This document shows, piece by piece, positions 43,030 through 53,719 of a DNA stretch of 64,000 bases. The notes under the pieces were generated by a model. It did not search any database and was not told the origin of the DNA. It worked only from the letters and a program-made list of their open reading frames with translations. Numbering within the stretch: the stretch's first letter is position 1; each line of letters starts with the position of its first letter. This stretch comes from Crocodylus rhombifer (lineage: Eukaryota > Chordata > Crocodylia > Crocodylidae): the NCBI GenBank assembly GCA_038503035.1, contig JAVSML010001079.1, positions 278,629 to 342,628 of the forward strand, in the 5' to 3' direction. The position numbers were made by a program, and so were the translations under genes.

Positions 43030-44890
43030 CCTCCCACAGTGCTTGTGCACCTGCTTTGATCCCTTCAATTGGAGAGGGGGTACCTCTTGAAGTACCATCT
43101 GGGTTACATGCCCATTTGATTCATTCATTCCATATCTTCCATTCAGTACTCACACCTCTCTACCTCTCTTTCTTCACTTGCCCTTCCCTTCACTTATGCA
43201 TTTAACTCTGTCTGCATGGGTGAGAGAGAGAGAGAGAGAGGAGTGGAAAAGTGAGAGAAAAAGTAAAGTGAGCAAGAGATAAGAAAAGAACAACTCTGAA
43301 GGTCCCTCTTATCAAGGACTGGTGCCAACAGCTTGGAGAAGGGAAATCCTGTGCCCCTTCCCAACTCCACCTAGCTGTAGGCCCTGGGAGTGACTAGGGG
43401 CAGGTGTCATGGGGTAACTGAGCAAATCCTCTGAACAGCGGTACCAATCAATGCATGATACCGGCCTGCAGGGTAGGCTCCGCTGGCTTCATGGCTTAAA
43501 GAATGCTTGGCAGAGGAGTTAAAGTGAAAAGAGAGGGACACGGACAGCGAGGAGGGAGGAGAAATAGGGGGAAAGGATGAAAGGGGGAGGAAGGAAAGAA
43601 CAGAGAAGACAAGGGGATTTCAGGCAGAACACCCTAGACTGACAGGGATGCTCAGTGGGGAGCAGGGGAAGGCGGAGTTTAGAATCACACAAATGCATTG
43701 GTTATGAACAGCAGCTGGGTCCTGCCCACAGCCTGTGCCCAGCCTGTAGGCCAGGAATGCCCCTGTGTCCCTGGGCATTCTCACCCTGGGCTCAGATTCT
43801 AGCCTAACAAAATGAGCATGATATATTATGAAAAACAGCCCAGCCCTGACACTCATCTGAACCAATTCCCCTTCTCCTAAAGCTCACTCTGTGAAAGGGC
43901 ACGTGTCATACATTATTATCAACATTCGGGGGGAAGCAATCCTCACAAGTACCACTTCATAACTCTTGGGCTAATGGAATTATTGGAGCTCCAGGAGAAG
44001 GAGGGTGGGGTGCAATCTTGTATCAATGACCTTAGTCGAGCCTTTTTCTCTTGCTGCCACTCTGCTGAGGCCTCTGTAACACTGTAATTCAGCAAAGCTT
44101 TATTTTCTATTCTAGCAAGGTACAGCCCCATTATGGTCCAATTTCAGGTCTTAAAATAGAGCCCTGCTGGTGTCTCAGAATTGTTCCTGAGCAATCTGAT
44201 GGCTTTCAACGCAGTTGTTATGTGAAATGGACTTACTGGTAGGACAGCCTGGTGCATGCTAATAATCATGCAACTTCATCCCTTATCTCACACAAGGTTA
44301 CTGTCAATCACACAAAACAAAGGTAGACCCAAAGAGGCTCCCAAAGAATGGACTCATGCCAGAGTACATCCAGGCTTGTGAAAAGCAAAAAAAATCCCAT
44401 TGCTCCTATGTCTTATCAGCCACAAAGTCTGGATGAGCTATTTTATTCTCTTAGTTGCCTTGTTAACCCTAAATGCATGCACCCAACCCCTAGGCCTAGC
44501 TGACCCTACCTGCTATTCCAGGAAGTAATTGTCATGCAAGATGGAGTGTGTGGGCACACTGGACAGAGGCTAGTGGAAACAGATCCCAGGGCCCCCCTGC
44601 TAAACAACATCATCAGTACTCCCTTTGAGGAGGGAAATCTGCTGTCTCAAAAAGGCAGACCATAATTCAGATAGCACTTTGAAAACCATCACTTGTCTCA
44701 TCTCTCTGCCTCTGGATGGCCCCCTATAGCTGTGCAGATGTTTCTCTTTTTCTGTAAGGCAGGCACTTACTTGCCCTACGTAATAGAATCACTCCAATAC
44801 TTTAGCTGGGGAACTCTGAGTTGGTTGTTAGCTGCACCTTGGTTGTCTGTCTCATCTAAACAAAGTCACCATCTCATTTCTACTGTTCAA
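43030..44890. other. No recognised gene; purine-rich repeats
   Basis: (GA)n lies at 43222-43241, followed by A/G-rich sequence to about 43300 and again at 43505-43620. The rest is unremarkable. Confidence 0.5.
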
Positions 44891-45470
44891 TGATCATGCT
44901 GTAAGGGGCCAGGTCAGCAAGCTAAGTAAACTTCCACCAGCTGGCCCTAGTTACCTGAGTTCGCCTGATTCCTAACTACACCACTTGGACCCAGCTGCCT
45001 GCTGGATATGGCTGCCTGCTTTTAAGCAGCAGTCCTTTCAGGACCCAAGAGGCTACTCAACAAGACAGACACTCTCCTGTCTAGTCCTGGACTTCTGACT
45101 CTGTGTTCTTGGTTTCCTGTTCCTTGGGTCCTGCTTCCAGCTTTGCTGGCCCCTTGATCCCCTGTACCTCAGACCAATGTCCTCTGATAGCCAGCCAGAG
45201 GCTTGTGGCTTAGCAAGGTGGTCTTCTCTATCCCAATCCCATACAGTGAAAGCTGTCTGCTCCAGTCCTGCCCTGGCTAGTGACCCTGGTCTGGATCCCC
45301 AAGCCCTGTTCCTGATCCCCCTTTGCCCATGTATCCAGAATGACTACCTATATTCAACTCCCTTTTAAATTTCAGCCTCCTGACCCATCTGCTTCTGATC
45401 CCTACTCCCAGCTCTAGTCTGGACCCTTGCTTTCTGATCTTGTCTGTTCCTGATCCCCTGGGTTTTCACT
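44891..45470. repeat. CT-rich imperfect repeat block, possibly LTR-derived
   Basis: Irregular repeats of CTGATCCC, CTGGACC, CTTCTGAC and TCCTG fill this block, a texture common in reptile and bird LTRs. No ends are visible. A small hAT element is inserted at its right side. Confidence 0.3.
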
Positions 45471-45478
45471 CCTTAGGG

Positions 45479-46019
45479 CAGCAGTGTTTTTCCTGCAGGC
45501 TGGATCCAGCCTGTGGAACCCTGACATCTAGCCTTGGTGCTGCCCCGGGTCTGATCAGACCTCAATGGGGGCATGATCAGTGTGGTACAGTGCCAGTCTT
45601 CAGGCTAGATCCAGTTCATGGATCCCCTTCCCTACCTTCTTCCTTCCCCCCACCGTCCCACTCCCCCAGGACACCTGATCTGGTGGCTGTTCCAGCTAGA
45701 CTGGGACCCTCACTATATGAGGTGTGGATCCCAGAGCAGCTGGAATGGGCACTGCTCAGTCCAGCCAGAGCAGTAGCTGCATTGCACATGGTGCCCGTCC
45801 AAGCCAGACTGTGCCATATGCACTGCCACCCTGGGACCCATGCTGCACATAGTGCCCACTCCAGCCAGTCTGGGACCTTCACCATACATGATGCTCACAG
45901 GCTCCTTGTGCAGTATGCGTTCCAAACTAGCTGGTGCAGCTACTGGATCAGATGTGCTTGGGGAGGGCAAGGAGGTCCATGGTCCTGATCCACAGGGCTG
46001 GATGAGGCTGACACCCCTG
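45479..46019. mobile_element. hAT-type non-autonomous element, 541 bp
   Basis: It starts CAGCAGTGTTTTTCCTG and ends GGCTGACACCCCTG (reverse complement CAGGGGTGTCAGCC), inverted ends of the CAGGGGTGTCA hAT type. The flanks CCTTAGGG (45471-45478) and CCTTAAGG (46020-46027) form an 8-bp duplication with one mismatch. Inside are imperfect repeats with GTGCCC and CAGCCAG words. The overlapping frames on both strands (45440-45988 plus, 45616-45970 minus) look like chance. It is a different hAT subfamily from the TAGGGCTGTGCG group in this window. Confidence 0.7.
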
Positions 46020-46058
46020 CCTTAAGGTCAAGCCCCCAGCTCCCTATGGCCCTAAATG

Positions 46059-46445
46059 TAAGAAGTGCCATGCTGAGTTAGACCAATAGTCCAGCAGCAG
46101 CAGAAATGGATGCTATAGAGGAAGAGCATTGAACCAGATGTCTCTAGAGTGATCTACCCCTTACTCAGTATCTTCACTGGTATCCACCATTGTTGGCTTA
46201 TAGATTTCAGAGGAAACATCTCCAACCATTCTGTTCAATAGCTGTTAATAGATCTATCATCCATTAATTTATCCTGTCCCTTTTTGAACGTGGCCATGCT
46301 TTCTGCCTCCAGTACCTCCTGTGGCAATGAATTTCTTAAGTTAACTACATGTTGCATAAAAATACTTTTTCTCATTAGGTTTAAATCTGTGACCTAATAA
46401 TTTCAGTAGATGCCCTGTAGTTCTAGTGTTATGGGACTTGGGTAA
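46059..46445 (-). mobile_element. Old CR1 LINE 3' fragment
   Basis: Plus-strand wording: TAAGAAGTGCCATGCTGAGTT, AGACCAATAGTCCA, then CTATCATCCATTAATTTATC, CCTTTTTGAACGTGGCC, CAATGAATTTCTTAAGTTAA, AAATACTTTTTCTCATTAGG and CTGTAGTTCTAGTGTTATGG. This is the reverse of a common sauropsid CR1 C-terminal and 3'-UTR region. Frames are destroyed. Confidence 0.75.
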
Positions 46446-48810
46446 AGTTCTGACACCTGCACTAGAGTCCAACCAGTACCAAGTGATTTAGGTAAATATA
46501 AAACCAATTGGTTAACAGCCTTCAGTGCTGTGATAGATCCTATGCACTAAATTCTTTCCCCAACAGTGTCGGGACAAACATGGATAAATTCTCAGCCCTG
46601 GGCATGATCTGCTCAGTCCTCATCTGATGCAGACAGCAAAGGCAGTTCTTTCAGGCCCTGGAACAGCATTGAGTAGTCACATGCTTTTCTAAATTACTCC
46701 AATCAAATGGCTATCTCAGATGGTCTGAATCATGGAAATATACTGACAGTTGTTTCCTTCCCCCAGCATGTCCCCTAAATGAGGACCTACACAAAATGCG
46801 TGGTGAGATTCTATGTGCAAAAGGAGTGTTTAGCTGCCTACTTACATCGCCTTTACACTGCTGAAGTTGAGAAAAGCAGATTTTGCAGGGGCAGGTTCTG
46901 TCACCTTGCTGTTTTCCCCTGCAACTTTTTCTTCCTTTCCTGACCCCTACTACATGAATCAATTAATAGCAACTTTCTTATCTATTCTGTGGGATTTTTT
47001 ACTTGTCCTCAAGAATGAAGTGGTTCAACCAAGATACCATGAGTCAAAAGAAAAACTAATGTTCTCTGTTTACTGAGCCTGTTGTAGCCCTGCAATTCAA
47101 CTAAGTTCTGTCTTTCACTCTGGTGACAACACTGTCTACCACAAATTCTCTTTTCTACCCTAAAGGTCTTTTCTGAAAACTATCTCTTCTCTTCCTGAAA
47201 AGCATTAATGTGTGACTGCTCAGAAAGCGTTCTGAGTTGCAGCACAAAGCCTCACTGCTAGCCTTTCCCAGTGTTTTGCCCCCTTTCTTAATGGCTTGTA
47301 ATAGGGGATGTAAAAGCCTGAAGACAGGACAACAGAGGCTAAAGACAGGACAACAGGGGCTGTAAAGGACACTGGTTCTAACGGGTTAAGAGTCTTGTTG
47401 AATGACTTGAGGCCTTTTTTTCATCTGTGTAGAAGCTAAGCATTGTACTTAGGCACTTTTGACAATTTTATCCTATGTATCTAAATAGAGCTCTTTGTAC
47501 CTCCCTTCACAGCTCGGACAGAGACAGATTAGGAATGGCAATTGTATTTGGGTAGCAGGGAAGAAAACTTTCATTAGGTCCCAAGTCATTGATTTGGGAA
47601 GGCATGCAGAAAAAATACCTGACAAGTGCCTATTTTTTCCTGTGCCCTTGTATTGTATAGCTTGCTTCTGTAGGGGAAAAACTTCTATTGAATATCTGTT
47701 GGAAGAAGATAAAAGAAATTAGCCATGGCAACAGGCCAGTTTTGCATCAAAGCACAGGGTTTTCCAGTTGTAGTATTTGACACCAGCAGCTAGCGAGATC
47801 ATTTTTTGGAACACACATGCACAAGCGCATGCACACACACACATGCACACGCACACAAATGTTCAGGCTTTGTTCCACCAAAATGCAAATGGTGAAACAC
47901 CCATAGGGACTCAGCTACAGGCCTTTTAAAAGGAGTCAGAAGAACACACTTACTTACGAATATTATCTGAGTTAGTTTCCAGAGGGTGTCAGAAAGATGA
48001 CTCTATATTTCACAAAAATGAGGTTTATTGGCTTAGAGTTTACACAGTGCTCAAATACCAGTAGGGGGGGGGGGGGTGGAGTTTGGTGGCAAGGCAGCTG
48101 AGCTAATAGAAATACAATTAATGCTTCAAGGCAAAGCTGGTAAAAACAATCCCTCAGTTATTGGTTTTTTTGGCTGGGACATGGATTTTTGAGGAAATTA
48201 TTTTTTTTCTAAAACAATTTCTATTTTCACTGAAAATTTCAATTCTAAAATATCACATTTAATAAAATCATTCACAAGACAAAACAAGATAATTTCTTGG
48301 GCAGCTCCAAGCAGGGTGGAGGGTGGTCTCTTTCTATCTATGTCTCCCTGGGTCTGGGTACACCACAGTAAGTAATTTGCATATGTTGCAAGATACTGTC
48401 ATCTTTTGCTAATGCCACCTAGGCCAAAATTATGGTATTATTTGCACTGCCTGTCTCCACTTCAGAAGACTTGTCAGCTTAGCTCAGACCAACGATCCAT
48501 CTAGTACAATAATCTATCTCTAACATGATGCTTCATAGCTCTGGCTTTTGTTTGTATTTCATTTTTTCTTATACTGTCTTTTATCTGTTCAAATTCACTT
48601 CTTCTCCTTCACTGATTTTTTTTTTCTTTTCTATTTACCAGTTTCTTCTACCTACTTTTCTTGACCATTTCCCCTTGTCTTTTCTACTTCATGGCTCCTT
48701 TCCTTTTATCTATCTATTGTTATGAAGATTCCTTAAAAAATAGACACAACTGGTTCTTTACAACAAATCAGCACTGGTAGTGCTGGACAGTTCAGTGGGA
48801 TAGCAATGGG
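46446..48810. other. No recognised gene; simple repeats
   Basis: A CA-rich microsatellite lies at 47830-47858 and a run of 13 G at 48064-48076. A minus-strand AATAAA (about 48024) sits in LTR-like surroundings, but I found no ends. The piece at 48483-48520 (CAGACCAACGATCCATCTAG) may be a scrap of CR1. Confidence 0.45.
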
Positions 48811-48818
48811 CTAGCAAG
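48811..48818. repeat. hAT target-site duplication, left
   Basis: CTAGCAAG, repeated exactly at 55047-55054. Confidence 0.95.
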
Positions 48819-48999
48819 TAGCGCTGTGCGGAACAGCACCATTCTGTTTCGACCTGCGTTTTGCCATTTTGACAGAACTATGTTTCATTTCAAATTTTGT
48901 TTGGACTCAAAACCGCTGTTACATTTTGTTTTGTCAAAACAGTTTCACTGTTTCAACCCTGTTTCCACGTTTTGCCCATAGGCTATAATGGGGAAGCAT

Positions 49000-49790
49000 G
49001 AAACAGCCTATAGCTTTGTCATTTCTGGCCTGATTTGGATAAAACTTGAAGGAGTGGTAGCCCCTTTGGAGAGCATGAAGTCTGACAAGTTTCAAAGAGA
49101 TAGACACAGGAGATTTGGGGAAACTGCTCCTCAAAATCTTGAAAGAAAAACTCATGTCATGTATATGTGTTAAGCCACAGCATGGTCAAAATGGCAGGTA
49201 TGTTAGCCCCTACTGAGGCCGTGAAGTCTGATAAGGTTCAAGGAGATAGGTGCAGGGGTTTTGGGGAAACTGCACTTCAAGCTGTGGACAAGCAAAACTC
49301 GTGACATAGGTGACACTGTGTGTGTGTTAAGGCCCAGCAGGGTGAAAACTGCAGGCCTGCTAGCCCCTGATGAGGCCATGAAGCCTGCCAGCTGTCAAGG
49401 AGATAGGTGCAGGGGGAGTCTGGGTTCTGGGTTCCTGCACCCCTACCTGCTGAAAGGCAAAACTCATGAAATGGATACTTGTGCAACTGTGTCTGTCTTG
49501 GGGTACAAAGTGGGGTGGGGGACTACTGCAGGCCTGGCTGCTAGGCCCTGCTATGGCCATGAAGCCTGCCAGCTGTGTCTGTCTTAGGGCACAGGGGGGT
49601 GAAAAGACTACTGCAGACCTGGCAGGCCCTGATGCAACCACAAAACCTGCCAGCTGTCAAGGCGATAGGTGTAGGGTGGTTCTGGGGCCCTGCACCTCTG
49701 GCCGCAGGCAGCCAAAACTCATGACATGGGTGGGTAACACTGTGTGTGTGTTCAGGTGTGCCCTTCCTGGCTCTGGGGCCTCGGCACAAC
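49000..49790. repeat. Degenerate subterminal tandem repeats inside the hAT element
   Basis: Five copies of a unit start with TAGCCCC/TAGGCCC-like words at about 49058, 49204, 49361, 49542 and 49623. Each has GAAGYCTGMCAG-like, AGATAGGTGCAGG-like and AAAACTCATGAC-like words. Spacing is about 146, 157, 181 and 81 bp. The first units are AT-richer and the last GC-richer, so divergence is graded. Confidence 0.75.
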
Positions 49791-50096
49791 ACAGCAGTGT
49801 GCCCCAGTGAGGTCTTCTCCTCCCCTACAGTCTCAGTTCAGTCCACTACTGTAAATGGCAGCAGGTAAAAATAACGTAGGTGACTCAGCAGTTAGCACCA
49901 GTAGCACCAGCAGCATCTAAGGTAGCCAAACAGAACTGTCACAGAGCCTTTCTTGTTATAAAGGAATTGACAGCAAAAAGTAAAGATATTGTATTGGATA
50001 TATATTACTGATGGTATGTGATGGCTTATCTTGTCTTTTTATGTTTATATGTGTATTATGAAAAAAACAGAATAGTTAGAGAATTATATCTTAGGA

Positions 50097-51025
50097 AGCT
50101 TTCAGGTTGAAAAACCCTTTGTCAGGCTGAAGAAGTACCTACAGTTGGTGTGTCTCCTGGTCCTGGTTGTAAGGAATAGTAAAGAAGCCAGAGGCTGGCC
50201 TGGCACACAATGCAGGCAAGAAAGCCAGTCAGTGAAAATGGAAATGGAGACATCAGGGGGGTGAGGGACAGGCTGGGAGTGGCGGGGAGGGGGATGTAGC
50301 AGCACAGGTAAAAGTGCAGAGGTACCTGGGGAGTCAGATGCCTGGCAGGTTGCAGCGAGCCAGAATTCCACTGTGATATTGAGTCCATGAGTTTTTGTAC
50401 CTACTACTTATGAGGCTGATGAAGTGCAGTTCATAGGTCTATCTCTGAAAAGTGGTTTGAACATTCAAACAAGCACCTAACCTCATCACCAGAACTGAAG
50501 CCAATTTCCTACAGCTCAAAACACAAATCCTGCCAACTATCTCCAGTACCCCAACAAACTGCACATCAGAATCTATCAAAGACAACAAAACCCAAATACC
50601 TGTGGGGGCACATTCCTCAGCAAAAAAACACTGCCTGCAGTCTCTCAGGCCTGATCCTGAAAGGGAACAATTTAAAAACCACTTTTCACAGCTGGGCCTA
50701 TGAACTTCACTTCTTCAGCCTCATAGGTATAGAAACTCGTAGACTCAATATAGGCAGTAGAATTCTGACCTGCAACCTGCTGGACATCTGACTCCCCAGG
50801 TACCACTTCTGCCTGTGCTGCTACATCCCCATTTCCCCCCCACCCCCCAGCCTGTCCCTCACCCCCTGACGCCTCCATTTCCATTTTAACTGACTGGCTT
50901 TCTTGCCTGCATTGCATGCTGGGGCAGCCTCTGGCTTCTTTACTATTTCTTCCATCTGGGACCAGGAGACACATCAACTGCAGGTGCTTTCTCAGCCTGA
51001 CAAAGGGTTTTTCAATGTAAAAGCT
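50097..51025. mobile_element. Foldback (inverted-repeat) structure, 929 bp, inside the hAT element
   Basis: The left arm (50097-50459) and right arm (50675-51025) are inverted copies, about 85% alike over 350 bp. Shared words include TTGAAAAACCCTTTGTCAGG, AATAGTAAAGAAGCCAGAGG, CAGGCAAGAAAGCCAGTCAG and GATGTAGCAGCACAGG. The loop is about 215 bp. It sits downstream of the transposase relic. It may be a separate foldback or MITE insertion, or two inverted copies of one repeat. I see no duplication at its edges. Open frames across it (50672-51178 minus) are not conserved between the arms. Confidence 0.8.
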
Positions 51026-51529
51026 GGCATCCCAGGCAGCTAAGCTGAGCTCACTGGGAGCCTCACAACTGCACTGCAACCAGCAAGTGTCTGGCCTGTT
51101 AAAGACATGAGAGGTCTGGGCTTTCCCCAGCCAGGACTGTGTGAGTGTGTGCATTAGGTGGAGGTTATGTTGCCTCAAACCTGCCTTTCACCAGAAGATC
51201 ATTGGTCCTGGTATTTATGGGGCTGCTATGCTGCCAGCAGTCCCACCAGGCCTCCCTACCCTGGCATGAGCACCAGCAGTTTTAGAGGTCATGCCCAGGA
51301 CCTGGGGCCTCCTCCTTCCCATAGTTCCAGCCCATACCTCCAAGTTTGTCCTGGCAGGGGAGTGAACTCAGCAGGGACATGTTCTTCCCCTACTGGCTGG
51401 TGATGCAGTGAGTGTCCCCTCCAGCTGAGAGTGAGGCAGTAACTGGTTTTTAAAAAATGAAAAAATGAAATAGGTGTGAATGGAGTGAGGAGGGTGGCAT
51501 TCAGTCTGTCTGCACCTGGAGCTTGGGGA

Positions 51530-51990
51530 ACCCCAGAAGTGGGAGGTTCACCTTCAGGAACACCAGCTGCTCCACCAAACCAGGATCCAAGCAGGTGTGG
51601 TGGGCTGTCATTACATCCCCAGTGATGCTGAACACTCACTCGGAGCACTGGTTGGTGGACAGCATAGGTGCTTATGGGCAACTGTGGCCAGATCCAGACA
51701 CATCTGGCTACAGCTTGCCCAGTAGGCCAAGGGGTCTCACAGCAGTGGTTCCATATCCTTGGCAAGCTAGGCAGCCACCAAGGTGTGAGCACTACTTGCC
51801 TGATGGTGGGGTCTGGTGGCTCTGGACCCCATCATAGAAGCTATGGTCTTATCCCATATTGGCAGAACCTGTGGTGGAGGACAGGAATGGCTGGTGGATG
51901 GCATGCTAGTATGGGACAATGGATCCTCCTGTTCCACATACCCCCGCCTCAGCAGTTCTGCCTCCCTGACTTTCTTTGTCAGCACCTCCA
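51530..51990 (-). pseudogene. hAT transposase C-terminal dimerisation region, broken
   Basis: Read on the minus strand: MEVLTKKVREAELLRRGYVE continues the core after a stop. Then come DPLAYW-like codons (family: Y-W near the C-terminus), VAHKHLCCPPTSAPSE (about 51630-51690), a frame change, and VFSITGDVMT then LDPGLVEQLVFLKVNLPLL (about 51540-51625). This matches the hAT dimerisation region, whose signature is SER-VFS..G and a terminal LVFLk-N helix. The SER stretch itself is damaged at the frame change. In the family this part mediates transposase oligomerisation. Confidence 0.75.
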
Positions 51991-51991
51991 T

Positions 51992-52666
51992 TCACTGATT
52001 CAGCATTTTGCTGCTGCATACAGTGCCCTTTACTCTTGGGTCACACATGGTGGCCATCACGTGGACTGTACTGTACTTCAAGGGACCAATCAATTTCCTG
52101 ATGCCCTCCTTCAGCCACCTCACCAGTGCTTGCACATCTGGTGACAGCACTTGCCCCAGCCAGGAACATTGATCTCCTGGAAGCTCTCCATTTGGCTCTG
52201 AAGCTACCTCACTATGGAGGATCACCTGGCTAAGGAAGGCATCAGCAGTGGCCTTGAGGAAGGGCTTGAGGACCACCAATATCTGGGAGATGGTATTCCA
52301 CTCAACTCTGTTCAGGGGGCTGCTGATCCTGATCTCTCCAAGCAAGGCCATCTCATGGATGGCCTTCTGTTGCTCCACCAGCCTCTTGAGCATCAGGTAT
52401 GTAGAGTTCCACCAAGTTTCCACATCCTGCATGACTTTGTGCTGCAGGATGTTCAGCTCTTTTTGTTTATCCTGAAGCATCTTGCCCCCCTTGATGCTCC
52501 AGTGGAAGTATCCTGCCACCTTCCTGCATTTTGAAATTAGCTTGCTGGTGGTGGTGATGTCACTGGCAGCCCTGTCCCGCTCCAAGGTGTCCCTGACAAC
52601 AAGGTGGAACTTGTGTGCCACACAGCGGATGCCATCAAAGTTGGCATCATGGAACACCTTGACCAT
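51992..52666 (-). pseudogene. hAT transposase catalytic-core segment
   Basis: A 224-codon open block, read from 52666. MVKVFHDANFDGIRCVAHKF (the C..H region after the second catalytic Asp) is followed by SKCRKVAGYFHWSIKGGKML, then QDVETWWNSTYLMLKRLVEQ. The family has D-x-x-TRWNSTY-ML-RL here, with W replacing R. Then come WNTISQILVVLKPFLKATA and MATMCDPRVKG, the region before the last catalytic Glu and the insertion domain. A one-base frameshift separates it from the upstream block, and a TGA at 51992-51994 ends it, with the frame continuing beyond. It is clearly hAT-superfamily (Ac/ZBED-like). Confidence 0.88.
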
Positions 52667-53050
52667 ATTGGCCCATTGTCAGTGACCATAAGCCTGTGGG
52701 TGAGCTCACCCTGCCCAGCGAGCCACTCTTGCATCAAGCGGTTCATGGCCCCCATTATCTCTGTTGCCATGTGGGACTCATCCATCACGTCAGCTTGCAG
52801 GAGAGTCCACCGACGGCCTGACTGGTCACACTAGTGCCCTGTGAAGGGGAGAGGTAGGCATGATCTCCACCCCAGGTGCTCCAGATGTCTGAGGTGATGT
52901 ATGAGACCACTTGTGGACCTGTCTTGCGCAGCTCCTTCCTCAAGTACTCTGTGCATGCCTCATACAGGGATGGTACCACTGTCCTACTGAAGGTGGTGTG
53001 TGCAGGCACTTGGTATGATGGGGCATGAGCACCATGAGCCAGCTGAACCC
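52667..53050 (-). pseudogene. hAT transposase core, first part
   Basis: Read from about 53009 down: TTFSRTVVPSLYEACTEYLR, then QVVSYITSDIWSTWGGDHAY, whose SYITSDIWS carries the first catalytic Asp of hAT DDE enzymes. After a frame change and a TAG (family Trp, near 52830) come RRWTLLQADVMDESHMATEI and HRLMVTDNG, with the second catalytic Asp in TDN. The order and spacing fit hAT transposases. Frameshifts near 53000, 52840 and 52680, plus the stop, inactivate it. Confidence 0.8.
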
Positions 53051-53719
53051 TGGTTGCTCAACTAGGGAGAATGGCTGGCCATTGACAGCAAGCATCTCCC
53101 CAAAGCTCTGGGTTAGCTTGCTCACCTTTGGAACATCCCCCCTCCTTTCTGTCCACCTTTCTCCCACTGTTCCAGGGTGGCCTGCCTCTGCTTTGGGGAG
53201 ACAGGGGCTTTGGAGTGAGAGGGAGACTTCCCTTTGGGTATGCTCCCACTGGTGCCAGGCTGAGGAAGCACAAAGGCAAAGGGGTGGTGCCTGTGGAGAT
53301 GCATTAGCATTCCCGTGGTGCTCATACGTTTTGTTCCCTTGCCCTGGCTGCTTTTGGCTTGGCAGTGCAGACGGATAGCTGTGTGGGATCATCTGACAGC
53401 TCAGAATGTTTCCAGACCACACTACCCACTTGCTTCTGGTCTGCGGGTGCATTTGTGGATGCTGCTGCACTTTCCTCTTCCTCATCAGGTAGAGGCACAC
53501 AAGAGGAGAAGCAGACTCACCTAAGATACTTGCCTTCACCTGTATGTCAGCCTCCTCTGAAGTGCCTTCTGGGGAAGGAGACCTGGATTTAAGGGAAACT
53601 TGAGGGGCGTTGAGCACAAAACCAGCTGATTCCCTCTCCAACTCCAGGATTTTCCTTGCTAAGGCACTGAGATCCAGGTCCAGTGCCAGCTCTTCCTTTT
53701 TCACTGAAAGGCTCAGCAT
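53040..53719 (-). pseudogene. hAT transposase N-terminus with BED-type zinc finger
   Basis: Read from 53719, a 5' acidic region (LALDLDLSALARKILELERE) leads after frame changes to a BED-finger remnant. CQAKSSQGKGT is followed by STTGMLMHLHRHHP (53281-53325), which keeps the H-x-x-x-H end and one Cys of the pair. Then come ATLEQW and KLTQSFGEMLAVNGQPFSLV with EQPGFSWLMVLM, the conserved hAT lead-in before the catalytic core. BED fingers bind the transposon ends. At least three frame changes break this part. Confidence 0.8.

Noticed and set aside
47990..48500. Possible minus-strand LTR around an AATAAA near 48024
   Set aside because: I could not find TG...CA ends or a duplication. The polyadenylation word alone is too common.
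53025..53378. Plus-strand ORFs across the hAT transposase
   Set aside because: The minus strand carries the recognisable BED/hAT motifs. The plus-strand frames are antisense shadows.
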